From an uncultured Bacteroidales bacterium (lineage in GTDB: Bacteria > Bacteroidota > Bacteroidia > Bacteroidales > UBA932): 33,360 nucleotides of DNA. The notes below the pieces were generated by a model. That model was not told the origin of the DNA. It was given only the letters and a program-made list of their open reading frames with translations, and ran no database searches. The stretch's first letter is position 1, and each line of letters starts with the position of its first letter. Made by a program: the position numbers and the translations under genes. Of the stretch, positions 26,714 through 33,360 are shown piece by piece. The stretch is from NCBI GenBank assembly GCA_944325965.1, contig CALVCB010000020.1:1-33360 (forward strand). Reading direction: 5' to 3'.

Positions 26714-28378
26714 TTAATACTGTTTTTCTGTACTGATTGTCTCTACAGAGCCGTCGGAATATGTAATTTCCGCTGTCAGGACATTCCATCCGGCAGTCTC
26801 CATGACCGGGGATATTTCTTTCCCGTCCGCCGCCAGGCGGCATGAAACGGCATCATCAGGCAGATTCTCCACACGGACATAGGTGTACCCTCCGGCATCA
26901 GTATATTTGAGCAGAGGGAACTGGCCCTGTACCGGGGAAGTGGTGATGCTCCGGGTCCACACGGCATCCCCTGCGCCGTTCTCTATAGACACGGAATATG
27001 AAGTGGCAGGAGTGAGGCCTGTCAGCAGGACATACCCGTCACCCAGGAGCAGCTCCTTCTGCTGTCCATCCTGCCATACCTTCACAGTGAAGTCCGCCGG
27101 AGAAGCGATACCGTTCCCAAGGACTATAAGCGCCTCCCTCTGGCCTTCTATGACCTTCTCGACCGGCATACCGTTCTTCGCGGCTATAAAATCCGGATAT
27201 ACAAGGGGGTTAGGCACGTATGTCCCGTCATCATAGAATCCGAGCAGCTTCGGCACATAGACCGCACCGAGCTCCCACAGACGGGTGTCAGCCGTATATG
27301 TAGGGGCGAAATTGTATATGTCGCTGTTCGGGACCACGCTGAAACGGCCAGTGATGGCGTAGGTGTCATATTTTTTAAAGGCTTTATAGAATGTCGAGAA
27401 CCAGTTGTCCGGATACCAGCTGAAACTCTCGAACAGGCTCGCGAACTCGTCATAGCCGACAGGGTTACCCGCCGAAGCGTTCTGCACCGCCATATCGAGG
27501 TATTCCCAGAGTTTCATGGTGGAGGAATATCCGTGGGAGGTACCCCAGCTGCCGATATTTTCCGTACGGTGGTTTGTCCCTCCCTCTCCTTCAAGTTTCC
27601 TTACCATGGAAAACTCCGTACATATCAGCTTTTTCGTCACATGGTATGTTTCGCGTGCCAGTCTGAGGTCGTTCTCCGCCTGATTTACATTAAAACAATG
27701 AAGGTGCAGGTCCAGTCCGTCGACATTGGGGTTTTCGTTCACCACGTCCATGACAGCCTGGATAGTCGGACGGGGAACTTCCGAGATCCTGTTAAGGGAA
27801 CCGGCAAAGACCTCGAACGTCCAGCCCTCTTCTTTCTTCCACTGCGCGATACGGTCGGCGAACTCGTTCAGGAAAGCTTTATAGTCCTGGGCATCGTCAT
27901 CCTGGAGGTCGGCATTCCAGTTCTCCCACATAGGCTCGTTGCCCATCACCAGCAGGGAGATGTTCTTCCCCATGTCGAACGACTCGAGAAGAAGCCTTAC
28001 CGCAGTGTAGACATGTTCGCACGCCTCCGAGCCGACTTCTGGGACAAGGCCGTCATCCTCACCGAAAGGAATCTTCAGGCTGAGCATGAATTTCACCCCG
28101 TCCCCGAGACTGGCCTTGGCGGCCATGAACTGCCGGGAAAGGGAATATGAGCGGATTGCATCCTCATCCACACCGGTGATTACATTGTTCTCCACCGTCA
28201 GGAATTCAGAATGCACGTTGATGAATCCCCGGACCCATGAAATCCCTGAATTCCGGAGCATCTGGATTTCAGTTATCGGCTGGCCGATATTCTCGTTGTA
28301 ATTTGCGCCGAGCTCCTGCGCACCCGCCCTTGCAAGCAGCAGGTGGACTGAAATCAAAAGCAATAATGTCTTTCTCAT
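26714..28378 (-). CDS. Exported glycoside hydrolase, clan-A-like TIM barrel, family not recognised
   Basis: 554 residues with a signal peptide (MRKTLLLLISVHLLLARAGA, cleaved before Gln21). The N-terminal 400 residues fit a (beta/alpha)8 barrel: LGANYNENIG, ISWVRGFINV, VKFMLSLKIPFG, NISLLVMGNEPMWENW, FEVFAGSLNRIS, VDGLDLHLHCFN, KLICTEFSMVR. The Asn147-Glu148 pair in GNEP is the usual clan-A acid/base, and Glu255 in CTEF, on a strand roughly 107 residues on, is in the right place for the nucleophile of a retaining enzyme. A C-terminal fibronectin-III-like domain follows (about 420-480, PADFTVKVW, LTGLTPATSYSVSIENG), then one more small beta domain. It could be the endo-acting enzyme of the locus. 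I cannot match it to GH5, GH39, GH53 or another named family by eye. It lies between a sulfatase and lipoproteins in the main operon. Confidence 0.75.
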   Translation of the reverse strand: MRKTLLLLISVHLLLARAGAQELGANYNENIGQPITEIQMLRNSGISWVRGFINVHSEFLTVENNVITGVDEDAIRSYSLSRQFMAAKASLGDGVKFMLSLKIPFGEDDGLVPEVGSEACEHVYTAVRLLLESFDMGKNISLLVMGNEPMWENWNADLQDDDAQDYKAFLNEFADRIAQWKKEEGWTFEVFAGSLNRISEVPRPTIQAVMDVVNENPNVDGLDLHLHCFNVNQAENDLRLARETYHVTKKLICTEFSMVRKLEGEGGTNHRTENIGSWGTSHGYSSTMKLWEYLDMAVQNASAGNPVGYDEFASLFESFSWYPDNWFSTFYKAFKKYDTYAITGRFSVVPNSDIYNFAPTYTADTRLWELGAVYVPKLLGFYDDGTYVPNPLVYPDFIAAKNGMPVEKVIEGQREALIVLGNGIASPADFTVKVWQDGQQKELLLGDGYVLLTGLTPATSYSVSIENGAGDAVWTRSITTSPVQGQFPLLKYTDAGGYTYVRVENLPDDAVSCRLAADGKEISPVMETAGWNVLTAEITYSDGSVETISTEKQY

Positions 28379-28412
28379 ATGGATAATGTGTAGCTGTATT
28401 AATAGGTTTACG

Positions 28413-29942
28413 TTATTTCAGTGGCTCGGCCTCTACTTCCGCCCTGTAATAACCCTCTGTCAGGGAGAAGAATACCGATTTAAGGGAGTCGAGCAGCTGA
28501 GGACGGTCAGCAGCAAGGTTATTCTGCTGGGCAGGGTCCGCGGCCACATTATACAGGCCGTATTCCCCGAGGTTCCCGAGCTCGTTCCCGGTAATATTGG
28601 TCTGGGGCCCTTCATACGGGGGAAGCATGACCCAATCCCCGGAACGCAGCGCCATCCTGCCCTGGGCTTCGAGCACGACACTCTCGCGGCCCCTGCCCTC
28701 CCTGCCGAGGAGGACGTCGAGATGGCTTTCGCTGTCAAGGCCTTCTGGAATACGGGCTCCTGTGAGTTCCGCAATGGATGCCAATATGTCTAGCTGCGAA
28801 AAGATGGCATCTGACACCGTATTCTCTGTATGGCCTTTCCAGAAGACGAACATAGGAATATGTGTCCCGCCGTCAAAGAGGCTGTATTTTCCTCCCCTGA
28901 GGCCGCCTGCAGGCTTATGTTCCCCGGCCAGCTCGGCCGCACCGTCCATATATCCGTCATCAAGCACCGGTCCGTTGTCGCTCGAAAAGATTATCAGGGT
29001 ATTCTCCAGTAGCCCGAGGCTGTCAAGGCACGAATAAAGCTGCCCTACACACCAGTCGGCTTCAACTACGGCATCGCCCCTCGGCCCCATCGTCGTGCTT
29101 CCGGCAAACCTCTCCGCCGGCACTCTCGGCACATGAGGCTCGTGAAGCCCGTAATACAGGAAAAACGGCCTGTCCCTGTTCTCCGTAACAAAGGATTTCA
29201 CCTTCGAGAGAAACCGGTCCGCCATTTCCTCATCTTTCCACCTGGCGTTTTCCCCGCCCTTCATAAACCCGATACGCGGGATCCCGTTCACTATGGAATT
29301 GCTGTGCCCGTGGCTCCACTTCATCTTCAGCATCTCGGGATGGTCGAGGGCCGTGGGTTCGCCTTCAAAATTCTTGTTGTAGTCCACATATATAGGGTCA
29401 TCGGCCTCAAGGCCGTCCACATCCCCGTTCTCCACGAATACTGTCGGCACCCTGTCGTTGGTGGCTGCTATTATATAGGAGTAGTCGAATCCGACCTCAC
29501 GCGCGCCCGGACGTACAGTGCTGTTCCAGTCGACATTCCCGTTCCCCATTCCCAGATGCCATTTGCCTATGGCGCCCGTGACATAGCCGAGCTCCTGCAT
29601 CATCTTCGGCAGGGTGAACTGGTCCTCCCCGATTATGAGAGGGGCGTCGCCCTCGAGGATTTTCGCGTCGCTGTTCTTCCACGGGTACATGCCCGTCATC
29701 AGGGCATAGCGGCTCGGGGTAGATGTGGCGGAAGTAGCGTAGCCGTTGTCGAAACGGACGCCCTCATCTGCAAGACGGTCAATATTCGGGGTGCTGATGG
29801 TCTTCGAGCCGTAGGCGCTTACATCCCCGTATCCGAGGTCATCGGCCAGGATGATTATCACGTTGGGCTTCTGGATACCGGTGCCGGCAGAGCAGCTGCA
29901 CACTGCCAGCGATGGAATAAGATAGAAAAGCTTTTTCATCAA
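28413..29942 (-). CDS. Sulfatase lipoprotein, Ser-type (S-T-P-S-R), first gene of the main operon
   Basis: 509 residues. The N-terminal signal MMKKLFYLIPSLAVCSC has a lipobox at Cys17 (or Cys15). PNVIIILADDLGYGDVSAYG carries the metal ligands Asp34-Asp35. The maturation motif is S74-T75-P76-S77-R78 in SATSTPSRYALMTGMYPW, a serine-type enzyme. GKWHLG, REVGFDYSYIIAATNDRVP, LYYGLHEPHVPR and FSSDNGPVLDDGY are conserved S1 segments. It is distinct in loops from the three sulfatases at the left and likely belongs to another S1 subfamily. It is the promoter-proximal gene of the ten-gene minus-strand operon, 34 bases ahead of the clan-A hydrolase. A TAAATTTG -7 box lies 19 bases upstream of the ATG. 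Confidence 0.94.
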   Translation of the reverse strand: MMKKLFYLIPSLAVCSCSAGTGIQKPNVIIILADDLGYGDVSAYGSKTISTPNIDRLADEGVRFDNGYATSATSTPSRYALMTGMYPWKNSDAKILEGDAPLIIGEDQFTLPKMMQELGYVTGAIGKWHLGMGNGNVDWNSTVRPGAREVGFDYSYIIAATNDRVPTVFVENGDVDGLEADDPIYVDYNKNFEGEPTALDHPEMLKMKWSHGHSNSIVNGIPRIGFMKGGENARWKDEEMADRFLSKVKSFVTENRDRPFFLYYGLHEPHVPRVPAERFAGSTTMGPRGDAVVEADWCVGQLYSCLDSLGLLENTLIIFSSDNGPVLDDGYMDGAAELAGEHKPAGGLRGGKYSLFDGGTHIPMFVFWKGHTENTVSDAIFSQLDILASIAELTGARIPEGLDSESHLDVLLGREGRGRESVVLEAQGRMALRSGDWVMLPPYEGPQTNITGNELGNLGEYGLYNVAADPAQQNNLAADRPQLLDSLKSVFFSLTEGYYRAEVEAEPLK

Positions 29943-29961
29943 TCATGTGGTTTTACGGATG

Positions 29962-29969
29962 CAAATTTA
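29962..29969 (-). promoter_or_regulatory. Bacteroidota-type -7 box of the main PUL operon
   Basis: On the minus strand TAAATTTG is an exact match to TAnnTTTG, 19 bases before the sulfatase ATG at 29942. The leader would be only about 10-15 bases. No good TTTG -33 box is found at the expected distance, which suits an activator-dependent promoter (an HTCS would supply activation). Confidence 0.6.
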
Positions 29970-29972
29970 CCT

Positions 29973-29981
29973 TATATGCAT
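29973..29981 (-). promoter_or_regulatory. ATGCATATA element, minus-strand copy
   Basis: Read on the minus strand the sequence is ATGCATATA. It lies 3 bases upstream of the -7 box of the main operon and 30 bases upstream of the sulfatase ATG. A matching copy faces the opposite gene at 30111-30119. It may be a regulator site or a chance A+T-rich match. Confidence 0.35.
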
Positions 29982-30076
29982 GTGTGCGGATAGAAATTTT
30001 GTGCAATAAATCCTTACAAATGTTCAATGGGGCCTGTTGGACAATACTGCGGATATTATAGATGATATTTCTATTA

Positions 30077-30091
30077 ATTGTCATGTACAAT
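30077..30091 (+). promoter_or_regulatory. Inverted repeat ATTGT-catgt-ACAAT in the divergent promoter region
   Basis: A perfect 5-bp inverted repeat with a 5-base spacer, well inside the 208-bp intergenic region, about 60 bases ahead of the GH51 ATG. The core TCATGTACA (30081-30089) recurs at 30149-30157 across the GH51 start codon. It could be an operator half-site arrangement; the arms are short, so chance is possible. Confidence 0.3.
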
Positions 30092-30110
30092 CCCCAATTT
30101 TGTGGAACTT

Positions 30111-30119
30111 ATGCATATA
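30111..30119 (+). promoter_or_regulatory. ATGCATATA element, plus-strand copy
   Basis: ATGCATATA lies 31 bases upstream of the GH51 ATG, in mirror orientation to the copy at 29973-29981 (30 bases from its own gene). Unlike the other side, no TAnnTTTG box follows it, so the GH51 promoter is not located. Confidence 0.35.
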
Positions 30120-30150
30120 CGCCCGACACAATAGACTAACTGATTATATC

Positions 30151-32190
30151 ATGTACAGACATTTTTTCAAATATCCGGTACTGGCCCTGTCAGTCCTCCT
30201 CGCCTCGGGGACGGCCGCCCGGGGGCAGGAATCTGTGTACGGTATCCTGCATATAGACAAGAGCAGGACAGAGAAAGTATCGCCCGTGCGCTACGGGCTG
30301 CACTATGAGGAGATCGGCATGATGGGAGAAGGGGCTCTCCATGCGGAGCTCGTCCGCAACCGGTCTTTCGAGGAGGCCAACCCTCCGGAAGGACTGTCGG
30401 TCAGAAACGGGCTCTACGAGAATATCCCGGCACCGAAGGCACCGGCACACGAAGTGTTCGAATGTGACCCCCTGGCAGGCTGGACCACCCTCCCGCTTTC
30501 CTGGTCCCCGATCTACATCAGCAGGACGCAAGAATACGGCATGAATGAAAAGAACCGGTGGTCGATGTCCGTACATGTCACGCCTGAAATAAAGGACTGC
30601 CCCGAAGCGATGATAGTCAACCGGGGGTATTTCGGCATGGACCTGAGGCCCGGGAAGGAGTACAGGCTGTCGCTTTTCATGAAAAATACCGGCATGGACT
30701 CCCCGGTCGAGGTTTTCCTGACAGACAGGGACGGCAGGAAAATGAGCAACACCGCCGAATTCATCCCTGAAGGAGACGGCTGGGTTAAATACACTGCCGT
30801 ACTCAAGCCGGAGAAGGCAGACAGCCGAGGAATGCTTGCCATACGCCCGTCAGGGCCGGGCAGGATAGCCGTCGATGTCGTGAGCATGTTCCCTTCCGAC
30901 ACATGGGACGGAGGCAGATCCGTATTCAGGAGCGACATAGTATCAAACATCCGGGACTTCGCCCCCGACTTCATCCGCTTTCCCGGCGGCTGCATAGTAC
31001 ACGGGGTGAACCGGGAGACGATGTACGACTGGAAAAAGACCATCGGCCCGGCTGAAGAAAGGCCCGGACAGTGGAGCAAATGGGCCCCGTTCTACCGCAC
31101 CGACGGAATCGGCTACCATGAATTCTACGAACTTTGCGAATACGTTGGGGCCGACGCCATGTACGTGATCCCGACAGGCATGGTCTGCACAGGCTGGGTA
31201 TTCCGGTCTGCGCCGTGGGAGTTCATCCAGCCGGAAGTGGACCTTAACGCATATATACAGGACGCGCTCGATGCCATAGAATACGCTGTCGGGGACACCT
31301 CCACAGTCTGGGGCTCGCTCCGGGCAAAAAACGGGCATCCGGAGCCCTTCCCACTGAAATACATAGAGATAGGAAACGAGGATTTCGGTCCTGTCTACCG
31401 CGAACGCTACGAGAAGATATACACCGCCCTGCATTCTAAATACCCTGGCCTGACATATATTGCGGACAGCATCATCGGCAAGGAAAATGACGACAAGCGC
31501 GGAGATATCGCGAAATTCCCTGTTCCGGAACATGTAGAGGTGTTCGACGAGCATTATTACCAGTCCATTGAATGGGCCTGCAACGGGCACTACCGCTTTG
31601 ACGGCTACGGGCGCGGAGCCGCCGACCTTTTTATCGGAGAACTGGGCATAGACGGCAGATACCCGTACAATATCCTCTGTACCGGGGTGGTCCGGATGGC
31701 CCTTGAAAGGAACGGAGACATGAACCCGATGCTGGCTGAAAGGCCCGTGATGCGCCAATGGGACTTCCTCGAGCACAGGCCAATGCACTCAATGTTCCTC
31801 AACGGGACGGACTCCAGCGTGAAATGTGCCCTCTACTATATCTCCAAACTGTTCAGGGACAACACGTTCGACACCTACATCGATTCGTCTGTCAAGGGAT
31901 TCGAGGGAATGCAGAAAGTTTTCGTCACAATGGGGCACGACTCCGTCTCCGGCGAATACATACTCAAGCTCATCAACCTGAATGACAAGCCGGTAACCCT
32001 CACCCCGGAAGTCCGCGGCTTCGGGAAGGCAAGGAACGTCAGAATGACCTCCCTCGTGCTGGGGGCCAAGGACAATACACCGGCATCCCCGAAGGAGGTG
32101 TCAATGACAGGGACCACAGAAGCGGCCCTTGACCTGAAAAAGCCGCTGCGCCTCGAGGCCGCATCGGCAGTCGTATACAGATTCAAATAA
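30151..32190 (+). CDS. GH51-type alpha-L-arabinofuranosidase
   Basis: About 679 residues starting at MYRHFFKYPVLALSVLLASG, a signal peptide cut near ARG-Q26; an upstream in-frame ATG at 30037 lies in A+T-rich promoter sequence and is rejected. The N-terminal VSPVRYGLHYEEIGMMGEGALHAELVRNRSFEE block is the GH51 hallmark. A CBM-like beta-sandwich insertion follows (about 170-250, EYRLSLFMKN, GWVKYTAVLK), then the barrel (FIRFPGGCIVHG, AMYVIPTGM). Acid/base Glu410 is in EIGNED and the presumed nucleophile Glu497 in LFIGELG; the C-terminal beta domain ends LRLEAASAVVYRFK. GH51 enzymes of this form usually release alpha-L-arabinofuranose from arabinan, arabinoxylan or arabinogalactan side chains with retention. 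The nucleophile segment is GELG where GEYA is usual. It is divergent from the main operon and 13 bases ahead of a GH43-like gene. Confidence 0.9.
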   Translation: MYRHFFKYPVLALSVLLASGTAARGQESVYGILHIDKSRTEKVSPVRYGLHYEEIGMMGEGALHAELVRNRSFEEANPPEGLSVRNGLYENIPAPKAPAHEVFECDPLAGWTTLPLSWSPIYISRTQEYGMNEKNRWSMSVHVTPEIKDCPEAMIVNRGYFGMDLRPGKEYRLSLFMKNTGMDSPVEVFLTDRDGRKMSNTAEFIPEGDGWVKYTAVLKPEKADSRGMLAIRPSGPGRIAVDVVSMFPSDTWDGGRSVFRSDIVSNIRDFAPDFIRFPGGCIVHGVNRETMYDWKKTIGPAEERPGQWSKWAPFYRTDGIGYHEFYELCEYVGADAMYVIPTGMVCTGWVFRSAPWEFIQPEVDLNAYIQDALDAIEYAVGDTSTVWGSLRAKNGHPEPFPLKYIEIGNEDFGPVYRERYEKIYTALHSKYPGLTYIADSIIGKENDDKRGDIAKFPVPEHVEVFDEHYYQSIEWACNGHYRFDGYGRGAADLFIGELGIDGRYPYNILCTGVVRMALERNGDMNPMLAERPVMRQWDFLEHRPMHSMFLNGTDSSVKCALYYISKLFRDNTFDTYIDSSVKGFEGMQKVFVTMGHDSVSGEYILKLINLNDKPVTLTPEVRGFGKARNVRMTSLVLGAKDNTPASPKEVSMTGTTEAALDLKKPLRLEAASAVVYRFK

Positions 32191-32203
32191 ACGGTTAAAT
32201 ACA

Positions 32204-33325
32204 ATGAAAAAAAACATCATCTTCTTATTGCCACTGATTTTCATATGCCATACTCCGGCCTCCGCGCAGGAATACGGGAGCGCAGACACTCGGGACCTGT
32301 CATTGAGGGTTCCGGACACAGTAGCCCCTGCCTTCGGCTACTGGATGCGCGACACATGGGTCACGCTCGGCCCTGACGGGTACTATTACATGACAGGTAC
32401 GACCGCCACACCAGGAAGGGAGTTCCCCGGACAGGTGCACTGCTGGGACTGGAACGACGGGCTCTACCTGTGGAGGTCAGCCGACCTGAAAAACTGGGAG
32501 GCCATGGGCTGCATCTGGTCTTTAGACAAAGACGCCACATGGCAGAAAGAGCCCCATATCTACGCCGAAGGGGAGAAATACGCGAAAAAATCCATCAACG
32601 GGGACCCTATGGACAACATGTTCAGGGCAGTATGGGCTCCGGAGCTGCACTATATCAAAAGTGCGGGGAACTGGTTCATGGTGGCATGCCTCAACGATTC
32701 GGCACGTGGCAAAGGCTCTTTTATCCTGAAGAGCAAGACAGGACGCCCGGAAGGGCCGTATGAGAATATTGAGGCAAATGCGGACGGCCCCATTTTCCCA
32801 AACATAGACGGAAGCCTGTTCGAAGATGAAGACGGGACAGTTTATTTCGTGGGCCACAACCATTACATAGCCAGGATGAAAAAGGACATGAGCGGTTTCG
32901 CGGAAGACCTCAGGCTGCTGGATGAAACCGCATACAGCCCGGAGCCGTATATCGAAGGCGCGTTCATCTTCAAATACCAGGGAAAGTACCACCTTGTGCA
33001 GGCCATCTGGTCGCACAGGACGGCAGAGGGTGACACCTATGTGGAAAAGTCGGGCGTGACATCACCGCAGACGAGGTACAGCTACGACTGTGTAATCGCC
33101 GTCTCTGACAATATCTACGGTCCTTATGGAGAACGGTACACCGCAATCACGGGCGGCGGGCACAACAACCTGTTCCAGGACAAGGACGGCGGCTGGTGGG
33201 CCACGATGTTCTTCAACCCGCGCGGAGCCCAGGCGTCCGAATATAAGGAGACCTGCCGTCCCGGTCTCATCCCGATGATATACGAAAACGGCAGGTTCTC
33301 CCCGAACCACAGTTTCAGACAGTAG
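32204..33325 (+). CDS. GH43-like glycoside hydrolase (five-bladed propeller)
   Basis: 373 residues with a signal peptide ending ASA-Q22. Propeller segments are RDTWVTLGPDGYYYMTGTT, LYLWRSADLKNWEAMGCIW, FRAVWAPELHYIKSAGNWFM, DGSLFEDEDGTVYFVG, IEGAFIFKYQGKYHLV and DCVIAVSDNIYGPYG. A GH43-type triad can be proposed: Asp50 (RDTW), Asp202 (NIDGSLFEDEDG) and Glu251 (YIEGAFIF). The first motif is RDTW, not the usual (A/R)DP, so it belongs to a divergent branch of clan GH-F-like enzymes; the sugar it releases (arabinose, xylose or another) is open. It is not close to the GH43 gene at 23666-24637. It lies 13 bases after the GH51 gene and is probably co-transcribed. The stop TAG is followed by 35 bases with no further call. 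Confidence 0.85.
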   Translation: MKKNIIFLLPLIFICHTPASAQEYGSADTRDLSLRVPDTVAPAFGYWMRDTWVTLGPDGYYYMTGTTATPGREFPGQVHCWDWNDGLYLWRSADLKNWEAMGCIWSLDKDATWQKEPHIYAEGEKYAKKSINGDPMDNMFRAVWAPELHYIKSAGNWFMVACLNDSARGKGSFILKSKTGRPEGPYENIEANADGPIFPNIDGSLFEDEDGTVYFVGHNHYIARMKKDMSGFAEDLRLLDETAYSPEPYIEGAFIFKYQGKYHLVQAIWSHRTAEGDTYVEKSGVTSPQTRYSYDCVIAVSDNIYGPYGERYTAITGGGHNNLFQDKDGGWWATMFFNPRGAQASEYKETCRPGLIPMIYENGRFSPNHSFRQ

Positions 33326-33360
33326 ATTCCACAAATCCCCCGGCTGCACCCTGGATGACA

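Noticed and set aside
29133-29993. 286-codon plus-strand open frame over the sulfatase at 28413-29942
   Set aside because: It is antisense to the catalytic part of a clear sulfatase and has no recognisable protein features.
30037-30150. In-frame ATG at 30037 as the start of the GH51 gene
   Set aside because: The added 38 residues come from A+T-rich promoter sequence and would bury the signal peptide that starts at 30151.
1-33360. CRISPR arrays, tRNA or rRNA genes, insertion sequences, integrases, attachment sites
   Set aside because: No regularly spaced repeats, cloverleaf-like intergenic sequence, transposase motifs or terminal inverted repeats were seen; almost all of the window is long coding sequence.

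Overview
The window reads as a polysaccharide utilisation locus (PUL) from a member of the Bacteroidota, most likely a moderately GC-rich Bacteroidales. The grounds are two SusC/SusD pairs, two hybrid two-component regulators (a Bacteroidota-specific architecture), many lipoproteins with SusD-like lipoboxes, TAnnTTTG-type -7 boxes, weak ribosome binding sites and a strong preference for AGG/CGC arginine and GC-ending codons. I cannot name a genus. No rRNA, tRNA, CRISPR, IS element or integrase is visible, and every gene looks intact except the one cut by the left edge.

Layout. (1) Positions 1-4777, + strand: a sulfatase operon of four genes, the first present only as its C-terminus. The genes overlap or are separated by 10 bases or less, and the operon ends in a perfect 16-bp-stem bidirectional terminator (4832-4873). 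(2) Positions 4985-13024, + strand: two tandem, paralogous hybrid two-component systems (HTCS), 9 bases apart. (3) Positions 13029-29942, - strand: a ten-gene operon. In transcription order it encodes a sulfatase, a clan-A-like glycoside hydrolase of unrecognised family, a small orphan lipoprotein, a DUF1735-like/beta-helix lipoprotein, a GH43 enzyme, SusC-2, SusD-2, SusC-1, SusD-1 and a DUF1735/DUF4361 lipoprotein. It converges on the second HTCS with 4 bases between stop codons. (4) Positions 29943-30150: a 208-bp divergent promoter region with mirrored short motifs. (5) Positions 30151-33325, + strand: a GH51-type alpha-L-arabinofuranosidase and a GH43-like enzyme. The last 35 bases (33326-33360) hold nothing I can call. 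No gap between genes exceeds about 210 bases.

How the genes fit together (inference). Surface lipoproteins and the two SusCD transporters would bind and import a glycan. The clan-A enzyme may cut the backbone. The sulfatases would remove sulfate esters, and the GH51 and GH43 enzymes would release pentose residues, most plausibly arabinose or xylose. The HTCS pair would sense breakdown products in the periplasm and activate the operons. At least five sulfatases combined with a GH51/GH43 set points to a sulfated, pentose-containing polysaccharide (for example a sulfated arabinan or arabinogalactan of algal type). No polysaccharide lyase, GH29/GH95 fucosidase or GH2/GH16/GH86-type enzyme is present in this window. 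All four complete sulfatases carry serine rather than cysteine at the formylglycine position, so a radical-SAM maturase (anSME) should be encoded elsewhere in the genome.
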